A stretch of DNA of 6,117 nucleotides from Caryophanales bacterium UBA6769 (lineage in GTDB: Bacteria > Bacillota > Bacilli > Bacillales > UBA6769), in assembly GCA_002453275.1 (NCBI GenBank), contig DKGN01000054.1:1-6117 (forward strand), in the 5' to 3' direction. This document shows positions 1-5,465 of this stretch, one piece after another. Under the pieces are notes generated by a model. The model made no database searches. It saw nothing but the letters and a program-made list of their open reading frames with translations, and was not told where the DNA came from. A program made the translations under genes and the position numbers. Numbering within the stretch: the first letter of the stretch is position 1; each line of letters begins with the position of its first letter.

Positions 1-253
1 CTTGTTTCTTTTGTGCAAAATTTGTCCTTTCTTCCCCAACTCCCACACCTCCCCCCGCCACTTCCAAACCAAGAATGTCGGATGCCCCTTCCGGTGGAGG
101 GTAAAACCCTCGTCGTTGCAGTAAGTCGGCACGATTTAACGCCGTCGCTCGGGCACGAATGAGCACTTCATCATGTCCGTACGTTGGCTTTGCTGTTTCT
201 CCAATTTGTAAGACCTCTGGTCCACCTGGTTCTTTTACTAAGGCTGCTTTCAT
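1..253 (-). CDS. NAD(P)H:quinone oxidoreductase / MDR alcohol dehydrogenase family protein, 5' part only (runs off the left edge)
   Basis: This is the N-terminal 84 codons of a medium-chain dehydrogenase/reductase of the quinone oxidoreductase (PIG3/QOR-like) group, which reduces quinones or enones with NADPH in the cytosol. The start is ATG at 253, preceded by AAAAGGAGTG at 270-261 with a 7-base spacer. The visible protein opens MKAALVKEPGGPEVLQIGE and continues with ALNRADLLQRRGFYPPPEGA and a LGLEVAG stretch. These are the usual N-terminal GroES-like fold signatures of this family. The cofactor-binding Rossmann half lies outside the window. The last 25 or so visible codons are unusually Gly-rich and less family-like (GGGVGVGEER where VVVEVGEEV-like sequence is usual), which may be true divergence or poor base quality at a sequence end. 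Family assignment is firm; the substrate cannot be told. Confidence 0.85.
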   Translation of the reverse strand, partial: MKAALVKEPGGPEVLQIGETAKPTYGHDEVLIRARATALNRADLLQRRGFYPPPEGASDILGLEVAGGGVGVGEERTNFAQKKQ

Positions 254-317
254 CTACAGTCACTCCTTTTCTATTCAATACGAGATAAAATCCATTTTTG
301 ACCTAAGAGAACACCCT

Positions 318-347
318 ATACATTTGGTCGCTCGTTAACATACCCTA
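318..347 (+). promoter_or_regulatory. Candidate mother-cell (SigE/SigK-type) promoter for the small gene at 385
   Basis: CATACCCTA at 339-347 fits the SigK -10 pattern CATANNNTA and most of the SigE -10 CATACAAT. An AC at 320-321 lies 17 bases upstream, as SigK expects, and ATACATT at 318-324 is a partial SigE -35 with a 14-base gap. Transcription would start near 354, giving a short leader to the ribosome binding site at 370. No good SigA pair was seen here: TTGACC at 298 is only 13-15 bases from the nearest -10-like hexamers. The motifs are short, so chance is a real possibility. Confidence 0.28.
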
Positions 348-369
348 ATAGCATGCTGCAATGTCGTTG

Positions 370-378
370 AAAGGAGGT
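370..378 (+). promoter_or_regulatory. Ribosome binding site that fixes the start at 385
   Basis: AAAGGAGGT is a near-perfect Shine-Dalgarno sequence with a 6-base spacer to ATG at 385. It lies inside the longer open frame that begins with ATG at 361, so it argues for the shorter 85-residue product. Confidence 0.85.
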
Positions 379-384
379 TACCTT

Positions 385-642
385 ATGTCTGCTGACCATT
401 ACTTCAACCTTTGCACTAAAAACATCGGAGTTCCCGTTGAAATTCGATGCCATGATGGTTCGACTCACCGCGGGATTATTGATCGAGTTGAACGTGAGCG
501 TGTCTTTTTGCGTCCATTAGATAATCAAGTTGGAAATCAAGGTCAAGGTCTGTTTTTTTGGGGATTTGGTTGGGGCCTTGCTGCTGGTATCGCATTAGGC
601 TCCATTGCTACTCTAGTTTTCCTCCCTTGGTATGGTTGGTAA
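385..642 (+). CDS. Small hypothetical protein with Sm/SH3-like strand region and hydrophobic Gly/aromatic-rich C-terminus (85 aa)
   Basis: I do not recognise a named gene. Residues about 14-45 (IGVPVEIRCHDGSTHRG followed by IIDRVERERVFLRPL) have the alternating pattern of a small beta barrel of the Sm/SH3 type: hydrophobic strand, DG turn, HxG, then a second and third strand. Residues about 57-82 are aromatic- and glycine-rich and then hydrophobic (FFWGFGWG, AAGIALGSIATLVFLPW), compatible with one membrane segment or a surface-adsorbing tail. Similar short proteins, with a DG-x-HxG motif and a Gly/Phe-rich tail, occur in Bacillus and relatives, where they are generally left hypothetical. The start at 385 is preferred over 361 because of the strong ribosome binding site just before it. 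The gene is monocistronic: it is divergent from the oxidoreductase and ends in an intrinsic terminator 12 bases after the stop. A mother-cell promoter is possible, which would suggest a spore-associated role, but this is inference. Confidence 0.75.
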   Translation: MSADHYFNLCTKNIGVPVEIRCHDGSTHRGIIDRVERERVFLRPLDNQVGNQGQGLFFWGFGWGLAAGIALGSIATLVFLPWYGW

Positions 643-653
643 CCGTACACCTT

Positions 654-680
654 GCGTCTTCATTTGAAGGCGCTCTTTTT
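654..680 (+). terminator. Rho-independent terminator of the small gene
   Basis: GCGTCTTC (654-661), loop ATTT and GAAGGCGC (666-673) form an 8-bp stem with one G-U pair, followed by TCTTTTT at 674-680. The U-tract lies only on the plus-strand side, so it serves the gene ending at 642. The minus-strand peptidase stop codon (681-679) overlaps its T-run. Confidence 0.85.
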
Positions 681-1734
681 ATACATTGACTGGTTTTAAG
701 TTTTCATTGCCTGTTAAATTTACAAGAAAATCAACTAATAATTCGATCTCTTCGTTAATGTCACGAAAGCTCGCTGTTTCGACTGGTGAATGCATATAGC
801 GTAACGGAAGCGAGACGAGTGCGATTGGTACACCTTTTCCTGTTAGACGGAGTTGGTCTGCATCTGTTCCTGTCCTTCTTGGCGTTAGCTCATATTGAAG
901 TGAAAGATTAAGTCTGTCGGCACTTCGCTCCAAAAGGGCGTTAATGTTTCGATTAATTGGTGCGCCCTTTGCTAAAACAGGCCCTTTCTCTAAATCTATT
1001 TCACCGTATTTCCCCCGATCGACACTCGGATAATCGGTCGCAAAAGTCACATCAATGGCGATGGCCATCGTCGGCGCAATTTTCGCACCTGCAAAATAAG
1101 CACCGCCCATATTCGTTTCTTCATTCACTGTACTCACACCGTATACACCGACGTTTACCGCTTTCTTTTGCAATCGTCGTAACACTTCAGCAACGATATA
1201 AGCTCCTGTCCGATTGTCTAGTCCTCTTCCAGCAATCCTGTCGTTCAAAAGCAACTCTGGCTCTCGCTTGTAAACTGCAACATCACCGATAGCAACATAT
1301 TGCAAAGCTTCGCGCTTGCTCTTTGCTCCAATATCAATAAATAAATCATGAAACTTAAACTCGTCTTTGACGCCTCCATGATGCTCTGCGTTTGCACCGA
1401 TGATACCAGTCACCTGTTCTTTTCCAAGGATCGTTACTTTCATGCCGATTGCGGGCCTTTGACTAATGCCGCCTAGCTTTTCAACGAAAAGAAAGCCTTT
1501 GTCGTCAATGCGTCTAATGAGGAAGCCTATTTCGTCACAATGTCCCGCAAGTAATACTTTAAAATCTGCCTGCTCATTAATAGCGGCAATCGCGTTCCCA
1601 GCATAGTCCGTTTCAATTGAATCTACATAAGGCTTTACATAGTCTATCCACTTTCTTTGAATCGCCATTTCATAACCGGAAGGTGATGGTGTATGTAATA
1701 AATCAAGCAAAAAACGTTTCGATTGTTCGTCCAC
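679..1734 (-). CDS. M42 family metallopeptidase (glutamyl aminopeptidase-like), 351 aa
   Basis: This is a cytosolic di-metal aminopeptidase of peptidase family M42, whose members trim N-terminal residues from short peptides and often form large tetrahedral dodecamers. Length is normal for the family. The expected metal and catalytic residues are visible in order: H65 and D67 in GHCDEIGF, bridging D173 in GRGLDNRTGAY, catalytic E205 and ligand E206 in STVNEETNMGGAY, D228 in AIDVTFATD, and H315 in MHSPVET. The segment after the EE pair (TNMGGA) departs from the common VGLRGA form, which suggests a particular subfamily. The start is GTG at 1734, supported by AGGAGGAT at 1748-1741 and a 6-base spacer. 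A -10-like TATACT at 1776-1771 may belong to its promoter, but no good -35 is seen. It lies downstream of the TPR gene, separated from it by a terminator, so it is probably expressed independently. No signal peptide is present. Confidence 0.93.
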   Translation of the reverse strand: MDEQSKRFLLDLLHTPSPSGYEMAIQRKWIDYVKPYVDSIETDYAGNAIAAINEQADFKVLLAGHCDEIGFLIRRIDDKGFLFVEKLGGISQRPAIGMKVTILGKEQVTGIIGANAEHHGGVKDEFKFHDLFIDIGAKSKREALQYVAIGDVAVYKREPELLLNDRIAGRGLDNRTGAYIVAEVLRRLQKKAVNVGVYGVSTVNEETNMGGAYFAGAKIAPTMAIAIDVTFATDYPSVDRGKYGEIDLEKGPVLAKGAPINRNINALLERSADRLNLSLQYELTPRRTGTDADQLRLTGKGVPIALVSLPLRYMHSPVETASFRDINEEIELLVDFLVNLTGNENLKPVNV

Positions 1735-1779
1735 AGCAATATCCTCCTGTTTTTCGATTACACGTATCTCAAGTATAAC

Positions 1780-1811
1780 AAAAAGAAAAGCTTACCTTAA
1801 ATCAGTAAGCT
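1780..1811 (-). terminator. Intrinsic terminator of the AAA+/TPR operon, overlapping the TPR stop codon
   Basis: Read on the minus strand, AGCTTAC (1811-1805), a 9-base loop and GTAAGCT (1795-1789) form a perfect 7-bp stem, followed by TTTCTTTTT. The TPR gene's TAA (1794-1792) sits inside the descending arm. The stem is rather short and AT-rich, so termination may be incomplete and some transcripts could read into the peptidase gene. Confidence 0.7.
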
Positions 1812-3555
1812 CGAATTCATCAACACCTTTACCATTTGCTTCCATTCGTTCCATTAAGACGTCGTAATCTGCTTGTTCTTTCTCTGATTCATTCCAATCG
1901 TCTGCATAAATTTGTGTGATTTTACCGTATGCAACCTTGACGATGATAGAAGCTTTTTCTTTTTCATTTGTCAGTAAAAAATTTGCAGATGATAACCCCA
2001 TCGGTTGCGGAAGGACTTTGTCTATTTTTGCATTTTCCAGATGTTTAAATAATGGATGAGCGATATTTTCACGAATAACAGATTGATAATTAACGAAGAC
2101 TAAATCTGCTAGATTATCTTCAAGCGTGTTCGTTTGTATACTTTCTACAAATCGGTCAACGACACTAATACTCTCTTGAACAGCTGTAAGAACCCTTTTT
2201 TCTTTCTGTTGATTTTCAAGTTCTCGCATACTTTCTGAAACTTCATTCGGTACTGGTTGTGGTTGTGGACTGTCGTCAAAGACATTGAACCCGAAGCGTA
2301 CTAAAAAACTAAACAACATACCAGCAAACAGCATGTAAACGGTCCAGTTTTTGTCCTCCTTCGGCCAGCCTAATGGTTCAGTCACTTTTCGCGTAGGCGG
2401 TGATACAGAAGGAACTGCCTCCCCCTGCTTAACTTCTTCTTTTATTGAGGCAACATCGTCGACATCCCATATTTGAGCTAATTGGGTTTCAAGTTCATCT
2501 GACGTCAAGCTTGAATCAGGCTTGGTTGTAGCAGCCGTTTCTTCACGGTGTAAAGATTCTTTTTTCATTTCTGAAAGGGCTGCTTCTTGCGTGGATTTTA
2601 GATTCTTTTTTATTGCTTTTTCATCTATGCCAAGAAGGCCTACTTTTTTCAACATCGTTTTTGTCACGTATGAGCTTGTGAATGATAGCAATAAATAGAC
2701 GATGATTACTAGCAGTAAACCACCTCTTAACACAATCAGAAGACTATAAAATTCAATAACGATGACAATAATCGCAATCCAGAGAAACGGAACCTTTTCC
2801 TTAAAAAAACGCCACAAAAAATTAGCTGGATAAGCCCACATTTTTACGAAAAGTTGTTTAATTTCTCGTTTTGAACGTACGAGACGGCTTTTTGTTGGGT
2901 GAATTTCTTTATATAATTCTCGAATTCTTGGGTTGTTTGGATTAATTCGTATCGCTTCATCTATAAGCCATTGAGCTTTCTTATATTTTCGACGCTCTAA
3001 GGCAATCGAAGCATAAAAAGCTAACCCTTCACTATCTTCAGGATTTTGTTCTAGCGCCAAACGCTCATATTTTTCTGCTTCCTTCCAGTCACCTAACCGG
3101 TACAAAAGTAAGGCATAGTTTGTTAAAAATCTTTCATTAAATGGATTGAGGCGAATTGCTTCTTCATAGGAAACCTTCGCTTGCTCAACGTTGACCGCTT
3201 CGTTAATTTTTGCATAATGGGCGTGGAAGGCGGGATTCGTAGGGTAGAGCTGGAGACCTAATTCAATCAATTCTTTTCGTCTGTCTTCATCACAGACAAG
3301 ATCTTGATACATGTACAGTACATTAAGCAGTACCCATTCACTTTCAGGGTCTTTGTACAGTGCTTCCTCTATCCAGTGATTCGCATTGACGCTCTCTTGC
3401 AGGTAAAAATAATAAAAAGCTAATAACAAATAACCGTCAGGTTCTTCTGGCTCGTTGCGAGTCGCCATTTTTGCTTCTGCTTCTGCTTTTTCCTTCTCAC
3501 CTTTCCCGATATACAATTCAATAAGCTTCAATGTATTAAGGAATGATCGTACCAT
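1792..3555 (-). CDS. TPR-repeat membrane protein, partner of the upstream AAA+ ATPase (587 aa)
   Basis: No named gene is recognised. Residues about 5-217 form an array of roughly six tetratricopeptide repeats, shown by recurring A/G-Y-A spacing and NP or DP turns (DPES, YPTNP, LNPFN, QNPED, INPNNP). TPRs bind proteins or peptides. A basic stretch (WRFFKEK) precedes two adjacent membrane segments at about 256-276 and 278-294. A charged linker at about 298-403 follows, then a third segment at about 404-424. The final 160 residues begin with PQPQP and look like a soluble helix-plus-strand domain. By the positive-inside rule, the TPRs and linker would be cytoplasmic and the last domain extracytoplasmic. 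The start at 3555 is chosen because AAAGGA at 3569-3564 is 8 bases upstream. The ATG at 3564 abuts that site and would have no spacer, though it would add only three residues. The gene begins 16 bases after the AAA+ stop, implying co-transcription and likely translational coupling. Confidence 0.85.
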   Translation of the reverse strand: MVRSFLNTLKLIELYIGKGEKEKAEAEAKMATRNEPEEPDGYLLLAFYYFYLQESVNANHWIEEALYKDPESEWVLLNVLYMYQDLVCDEDRRKELIELGLQLYPTNPAFHAHYAKINEAVNVEQAKVSYEEAIRLNPFNERFLTNYALLLYRLGDWKEAEKYERLALEQNPEDSEGLAFYASIALERRKYKKAQWLIDEAIRINPNNPRIRELYKEIHPTKSRLVRSKREIKQLFVKMWAYPANFLWRFFKEKVPFLWIAIIVIVIEFYSLLIVLRGGLLLVIIVYLLLSFTSSYVTKTMLKKVGLLGIDEKAIKKNLKSTQEAALSEMKKESLHREETAATTKPDSSLTSDELETQLAQIWDVDDVASIKEEVKQGEAVPSVSPPTRKVTEPLGWPKEDKNWTVYMLFAGMLFSFLVRFGFNVFDDSPQPQPVPNEVSESMRELENQQKEKRVLTAVQESISVVDRFVESIQTNTLEDNLADLVFVNYQSVIRENIAHPLFKHLENAKIDKVLPQPMGLSSANFLLTNEKEKASIIVKVAYGKITQIYADDWNESEKEQADYDVLMERMEANGKGVDEFELTDLR

Positions 3556-3563
3556 CCAAGTCA

Positions 3564-3569
3564 TCCTTT
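3564..3569 (-). promoter_or_regulatory. Ribosome binding site deciding the TPR gene start
   Basis: AAAGGA on the minus strand lies in the short gap after the AAA+ stop codon. It is well spaced (8 bases) for ATG at 3555 but touches the upstream ATG at 3564, so the downstream start is favoured. Confidence 0.6.
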
Positions 3570-3571
3570 AT

Positions 3572-4510
3572 TTACAAGTTATATTTCGAAATATAATCAA
3601 GTACATCTTTATAATCTTGATTTGCGTCACTGAACAAGGCGTAATTTTTCGCTGTTCCGAACCATTCTAGAGTCGTCGGTTGTCGCTTCTCCATCGCAGT
3701 CATTACATCTTCGTTCGTTAATGGTTGGATTTCTCCCGTCTCAAATGAACGAGCGATAGCAGAATCAATTGCATCCTTCACTAGAAATTCCAAGTCCGCT
3801 CCAGAAAAATGCTCTGTATATTTTGCAATGAGATCAAGCTGTAGATCTTCCTTCGGTTTACCCTCCGTTTTAATTTGTAATATTTCCTTACGCGCTTCAA
3901 AATCGGGAGGTGGAAGAAAGGTTAACGTATTAAACCGTCCGGGACGGCGTAAGGCAGGATCTAAATACCAAGGCGTATTCGTTGCTCCAATGACATAAAT
4001 CCCTTCATTATTCGAAACTGAACCATCCATCTCTATGAGCAATTGGTTAACGAGCATCCGCTCATGGTGGGAGGACATTTTTTGGCGATTGCCTCCAAGC
4101 GCATCCAATTCATCAATAAATAAAATGCATGGTGTCCGTCTACGTGCATCTTCAAAAAATTCGTGCAAGTTTTGCTCAGCTTCTCCTGACCATTTCGATA
4201 GGATCGATTGCAATTCAAGGTGAAGAAAACGAGCATTGATTTCACCAGCTACCGCACGGGCGAGAAAAGTTTTTCCACAACCTGGTGGTCCGTAAAAAAG
4301 TAAGCCACCCCCAACCTCTTTTCCAAAGGCTTCGAATACATCTGGTGATTGGATCGGCATAATGAAGTCAATATTAATTTTCTTTTTTACATCGTCTAAA
4401 CCGCCGACATCAGCAAAGGTTTCCCGTTTCTGATCGATTTCAACAATTTTATTTTGCTCTTTATCAAAGGAGATCACTTTAAACTTATTTTGTTGATGGT
4501 CTTGCTTCAC
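3572..4510 (-). CDS. Classical AAA+ ATPase, single-domain, Cdc48/Vps4/FtsH-like (312 aa)
   Basis: This is a soluble ATPase expected to form a hexameric ring that threads or remodels proteins. In order (numbered from GTG 4510) it shows: TFADVGGLDDVK, the usual lead-in to a classical AAA module (about 31-43); Walker A GPPGCGKT (74-81); a pore-loop KWSGEAEQ with W107 where Vps4 and Cdc48 carry an aromatic; Walker B CILFIDELDALGG with D133 and E134; sensor 1 N178 in GATNTP; arginine fingers R189 and R192 in ALRRPGRF; and a sensor 2 region FSGADLE (about 235-241). All catalytic residues are intact. There is almost no N-terminal domain and no protease domain, so substrate selection must come from elsewhere, plausibly the TPR protein encoded next. 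The C-terminus, with TTLEWFGTAKNYALF and DYKDVLDYISK, resembles a tail I recall from uncharacterised bacterial AAA proteins. GTG at 4510 is chosen because AGGGGTGA lies 5 bases upstream. GTG at 4519 is in frame but lacks a spaced site. Confidence 0.92.
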   Translation of the reverse strand: MKQDHQQNKFKVISFDKEQNKIVEIDQKRETFADVGGLDDVKKKINIDFIMPIQSPDVFEAFGKEVGGGLLFYGPPGCGKTFLARAVAGEINARFLHLELQSILSKWSGEAEQNLHEFFEDARRRTPCILFIDELDALGGNRQKMSSHHERMLVNQLLIEMDGSVSNNEGIYVIGATNTPWYLDPALRRPGRFNTLTFLPPPDFEARKEILQIKTEGKPKEDLQLDLIAKYTEHFSGADLEFLVKDAIDSAIARSFETGEIQPLTNEDVMTAMEKRQPTTLEWFGTAKNYALFSDANQDYKDVLDYISKYNL

Positions 4511-4515
4511 TTCTT

Positions 4516-4523
4516 TCACCCCT
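4516..4523 (-). promoter_or_regulatory. Ribosome binding site deciding the AAA+ gene start
   Basis: AGGGGTGA on the minus strand contains GGTGA, complementary to the 16S 3' end, and is 5 bases from GTG at 4510. The alternative GTG at 4519 is part of this site itself. Confidence 0.5.
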
Positions 4524-4643
4524 ATCGTCGCTTTTATCTAATGTTACTACAAAAACAATGGTGATAAACCGTGCTTTAGGAGGGGGATTAAAGTCTTGGG
4601 CAATACATGCGCATCACCCTATTTCTGTCGTTTATTTTCGAAT

Positions 4644-4672
4644 TTGTAAATGTTGATCCGATTAATTATAAA
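4644..4672 (+). promoter_or_regulatory. Candidate SigA promoter for the STM3941-like gene
   Basis: TTGTAA (4644-4649) and TATAAA (4667-4672) are separated by exactly 17 bases. The first matches TTGACA at four of six positions and the second matches TATAAT at five of six. Transcription would start near 4679, giving an untranslated leader of about 165 bases that includes the hairpin at 4731-4751. Confidence 0.45.
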
Positions 4673-4730
4673 ATGTCGAACGAGGCTATACGAAGTCGAA
4701 AAGATAAGGAGATAACTGTATTCACCTTCA

Positions 4731-4751
4731 TTTCCCTCTGAAAGAGGGAAA
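4731..4751. repeat. Perfect inverted repeat / hairpin in the leader of the STM3941-like gene
   Basis: TTTCCCTCT (4731-4739), loop GAA and AGAGGGAAA (4743-4751) form a 9-bp perfect stem. No U-tract follows on either strand (A-rich on the plus side, TGAAGG on the minus side), so it is not an ordinary intrinsic terminator. It could be a protein operator or an RNA structure. Its right arm carries AGAGGG, placed 5 bases before ATG at 4754, so the hairpin could hide that weak alternative start. Confidence 0.55.
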
Positions 4752-4834
4752 AAATGCAAAAGTCGATGAGATACATGTTTGTTATTTTGTTCCAGCAAAT
4801 TTTATGTAATAATTATGATAGATTAATAAACGTC

Positions 4835-4840
4835 GGAGGT
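4835..4840 (+). promoter_or_regulatory. Ribosome binding site deciding the start at 4844
   Basis: GGAGGT lies 3 bases before ATG at 4844. This is a strong match with slightly short spacing. It supports the 175-residue product rather than the longer frame open from 4754. Confidence 0.7.
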
Positions 4841-4843
4841 ATT

Positions 4844-5371
4844 ATGGAAGATTTATATTTCTATTCATCGAAGATTAGAACTTTTTTCTTAATTTTGCTC
4901 GGTATAGGGTTTACAGCATTAGGGATTTTTGTTGGCAGAGTAGCACTGAACGAAGAAGACTTTTTTGTTAGTGTTGTAGGAGCCGCTTCAGGATTAGGCT
5001 TTGGCTTTGCCACTCTTGTCCTATTTAAAAGTTTATTCTCCCACAAGCCATATTTGATTTTAACAAAGGAAGAATTAATAATGAACGCATCATCGAGAAA
5101 TCCAATTCCTATTAAGTGGGAAGATATCGAAAGCTATCGTATTCGAAAACTCAACTTTAATAAATTTATCGACATTAACCTGCACGACGATGAAAAATAC
5201 TTTGACCTCATGACGACAAATGTGAGAAGACTTAATAAATTGAATAAATCGATGGATTATGCTTTGTTTTCAATTGTATGGGGAATGGTTAAGCGTGGCG
5301 AGAGAGAGCAACTTACACAGGAGTTAGATAGACGCGTTTTTGGCGAAGAAGAAGTAGTTAATGAAGATTAA
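4844..5371 (+). CDS. Small two-TM membrane protein, STM3941-like with PH-like domain (175 aa)
   Basis: The protein opens MEDLYFYSSKIRTFF. Hydrophobic segments follow at about 11-31 (LILLGIGFTALGIFVG) and 41-64 (VVGAASGLGFGFATLVLF). A soluble part at about 65-130 reads PYLILTKEELIMN, then PIPIKWEDIESYRI, then short strands. The layout of two N-terminal membrane helices, LxLTxEGI-like strand and IxWEDIxxxxI matches the STM3941 family of bacterial proteins with a PH-like fold, whose function is not established. I assign it by pattern memory, so moderately. The C-terminal helix (about 138-175) is charged and ends acidic. The start at 4844 is favoured by GGAGGT. The frame stays open back to ATG at 4754, but the 30 extra residues do not look family-like. 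The gene is transcribed alone, divergent from the AAA+ operon and convergent with the DUF35 gene. No clear plus-strand terminator follows it. Confidence 0.75.
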   Translation: MEDLYFYSSKIRTFFLILLGIGFTALGIFVGRVALNEEDFFVSVVGAASGLGFGFATLVLFKSLFSHKPYLILTKEELIMNASSRNPIPIKWEDIESYRIRKLNFNKFIDINLHDDEKYFDLMTTNVRRLNKLNKSMDYALFSIVWGMVKRGEREQLTQELDRRVFGEEEVVNED

Positions 5372-5419
5372 GCCACAATAAATTCATTTACATAAAGCTA
5401 GTCTTTCGGTAACGGAGAC

Positions 5420-5458
5420 AAAAAGCCTTTCCTGTTCAAAGAGCTAAACAGAAAAGGC
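5420..5458 (-). terminator. Intrinsic terminator of the thiolase/DUF35 operon
   Basis: On the minus strand GCCTTTTCTGTT (5458-5447), a 10-base loop and AACAGGAAAGGC (5436-5425) form a 12-bp stem with one G-U pair, followed by TTTTTGTCT. It starts 7 bases after the DUF35 stop codon. On the plus strand the same stem has one mismatch and no T-run, so it is directional. Confidence 0.88.
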
Positions 5459-5465
5459 ACCTATC

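Larger units (their letters stand above)
4524..4834. other. Divergent intergenic region between the AAA+/TPR operon and the STM3941-like gene
   Basis: This gap of about 310 bases contains a plausible plus-strand SigA promoter (4644-4672) and a perfect short hairpin (4731-4751). It also contains an AGGAGGGGG run (4578-4586) followed by a possible 17-codon TTG-started frame (4596-4649). No convincing SigA promoter for the minus-strand AAA+ gene could be picked out; TAGATA near 4543 has no matching -35. Nothing resembling a known riboswitch, tRNA or repeat was seen. Confidence 0.6.

Noticed and set aside
957..1292. Plus-strand open frame of 111 codons inside the peptidase gene
   Set aside because: It lies wholly antisense to a gene with all M42 motifs, has no good ribosome binding site and encodes a low-information His/Ser/Leu-rich peptide; it is a shadow frame.
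3476..3496. Short GCTTCT-type tandem repetition
   Set aside because: It simply encodes the EKAEAEAK helix of the first TPR and is too short to be a functional repeat.
4033..4245. Open frames on both strands within the AAA+ gene
   Set aside because: They overlap the Walker B and pore-loop coding region in other frames and have no independent support.
4524..4575. SigA promoter for the AAA+/TPR operon on the minus strand
   Set aside because: TAGATA could serve as a -10, but no acceptable -35 lies 16-18 bases upstream. A sporulation-type promoter was considered and the match was too loose to report.
4558..4656. 32-codon ATG-started frame in the intergenic region (MVINRALGGG start)
   Set aside because: No ribosome binding site precedes it, and the only strong purine run lies inside the frame.
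4787..4819. Second plus-strand promoter, TTGTTC with TATGAT
   Set aside because: The spacing is 21 bases, outside the usable range; the pair at 4644-4672 with exact 17-base spacing is better.
5402..5424. GTCT...AGAC inverted repeat as a terminator for the STM3941-like gene
   Set aside because: The stem is imperfect with a bulge and is followed by A residues, not T, on the plus strand.
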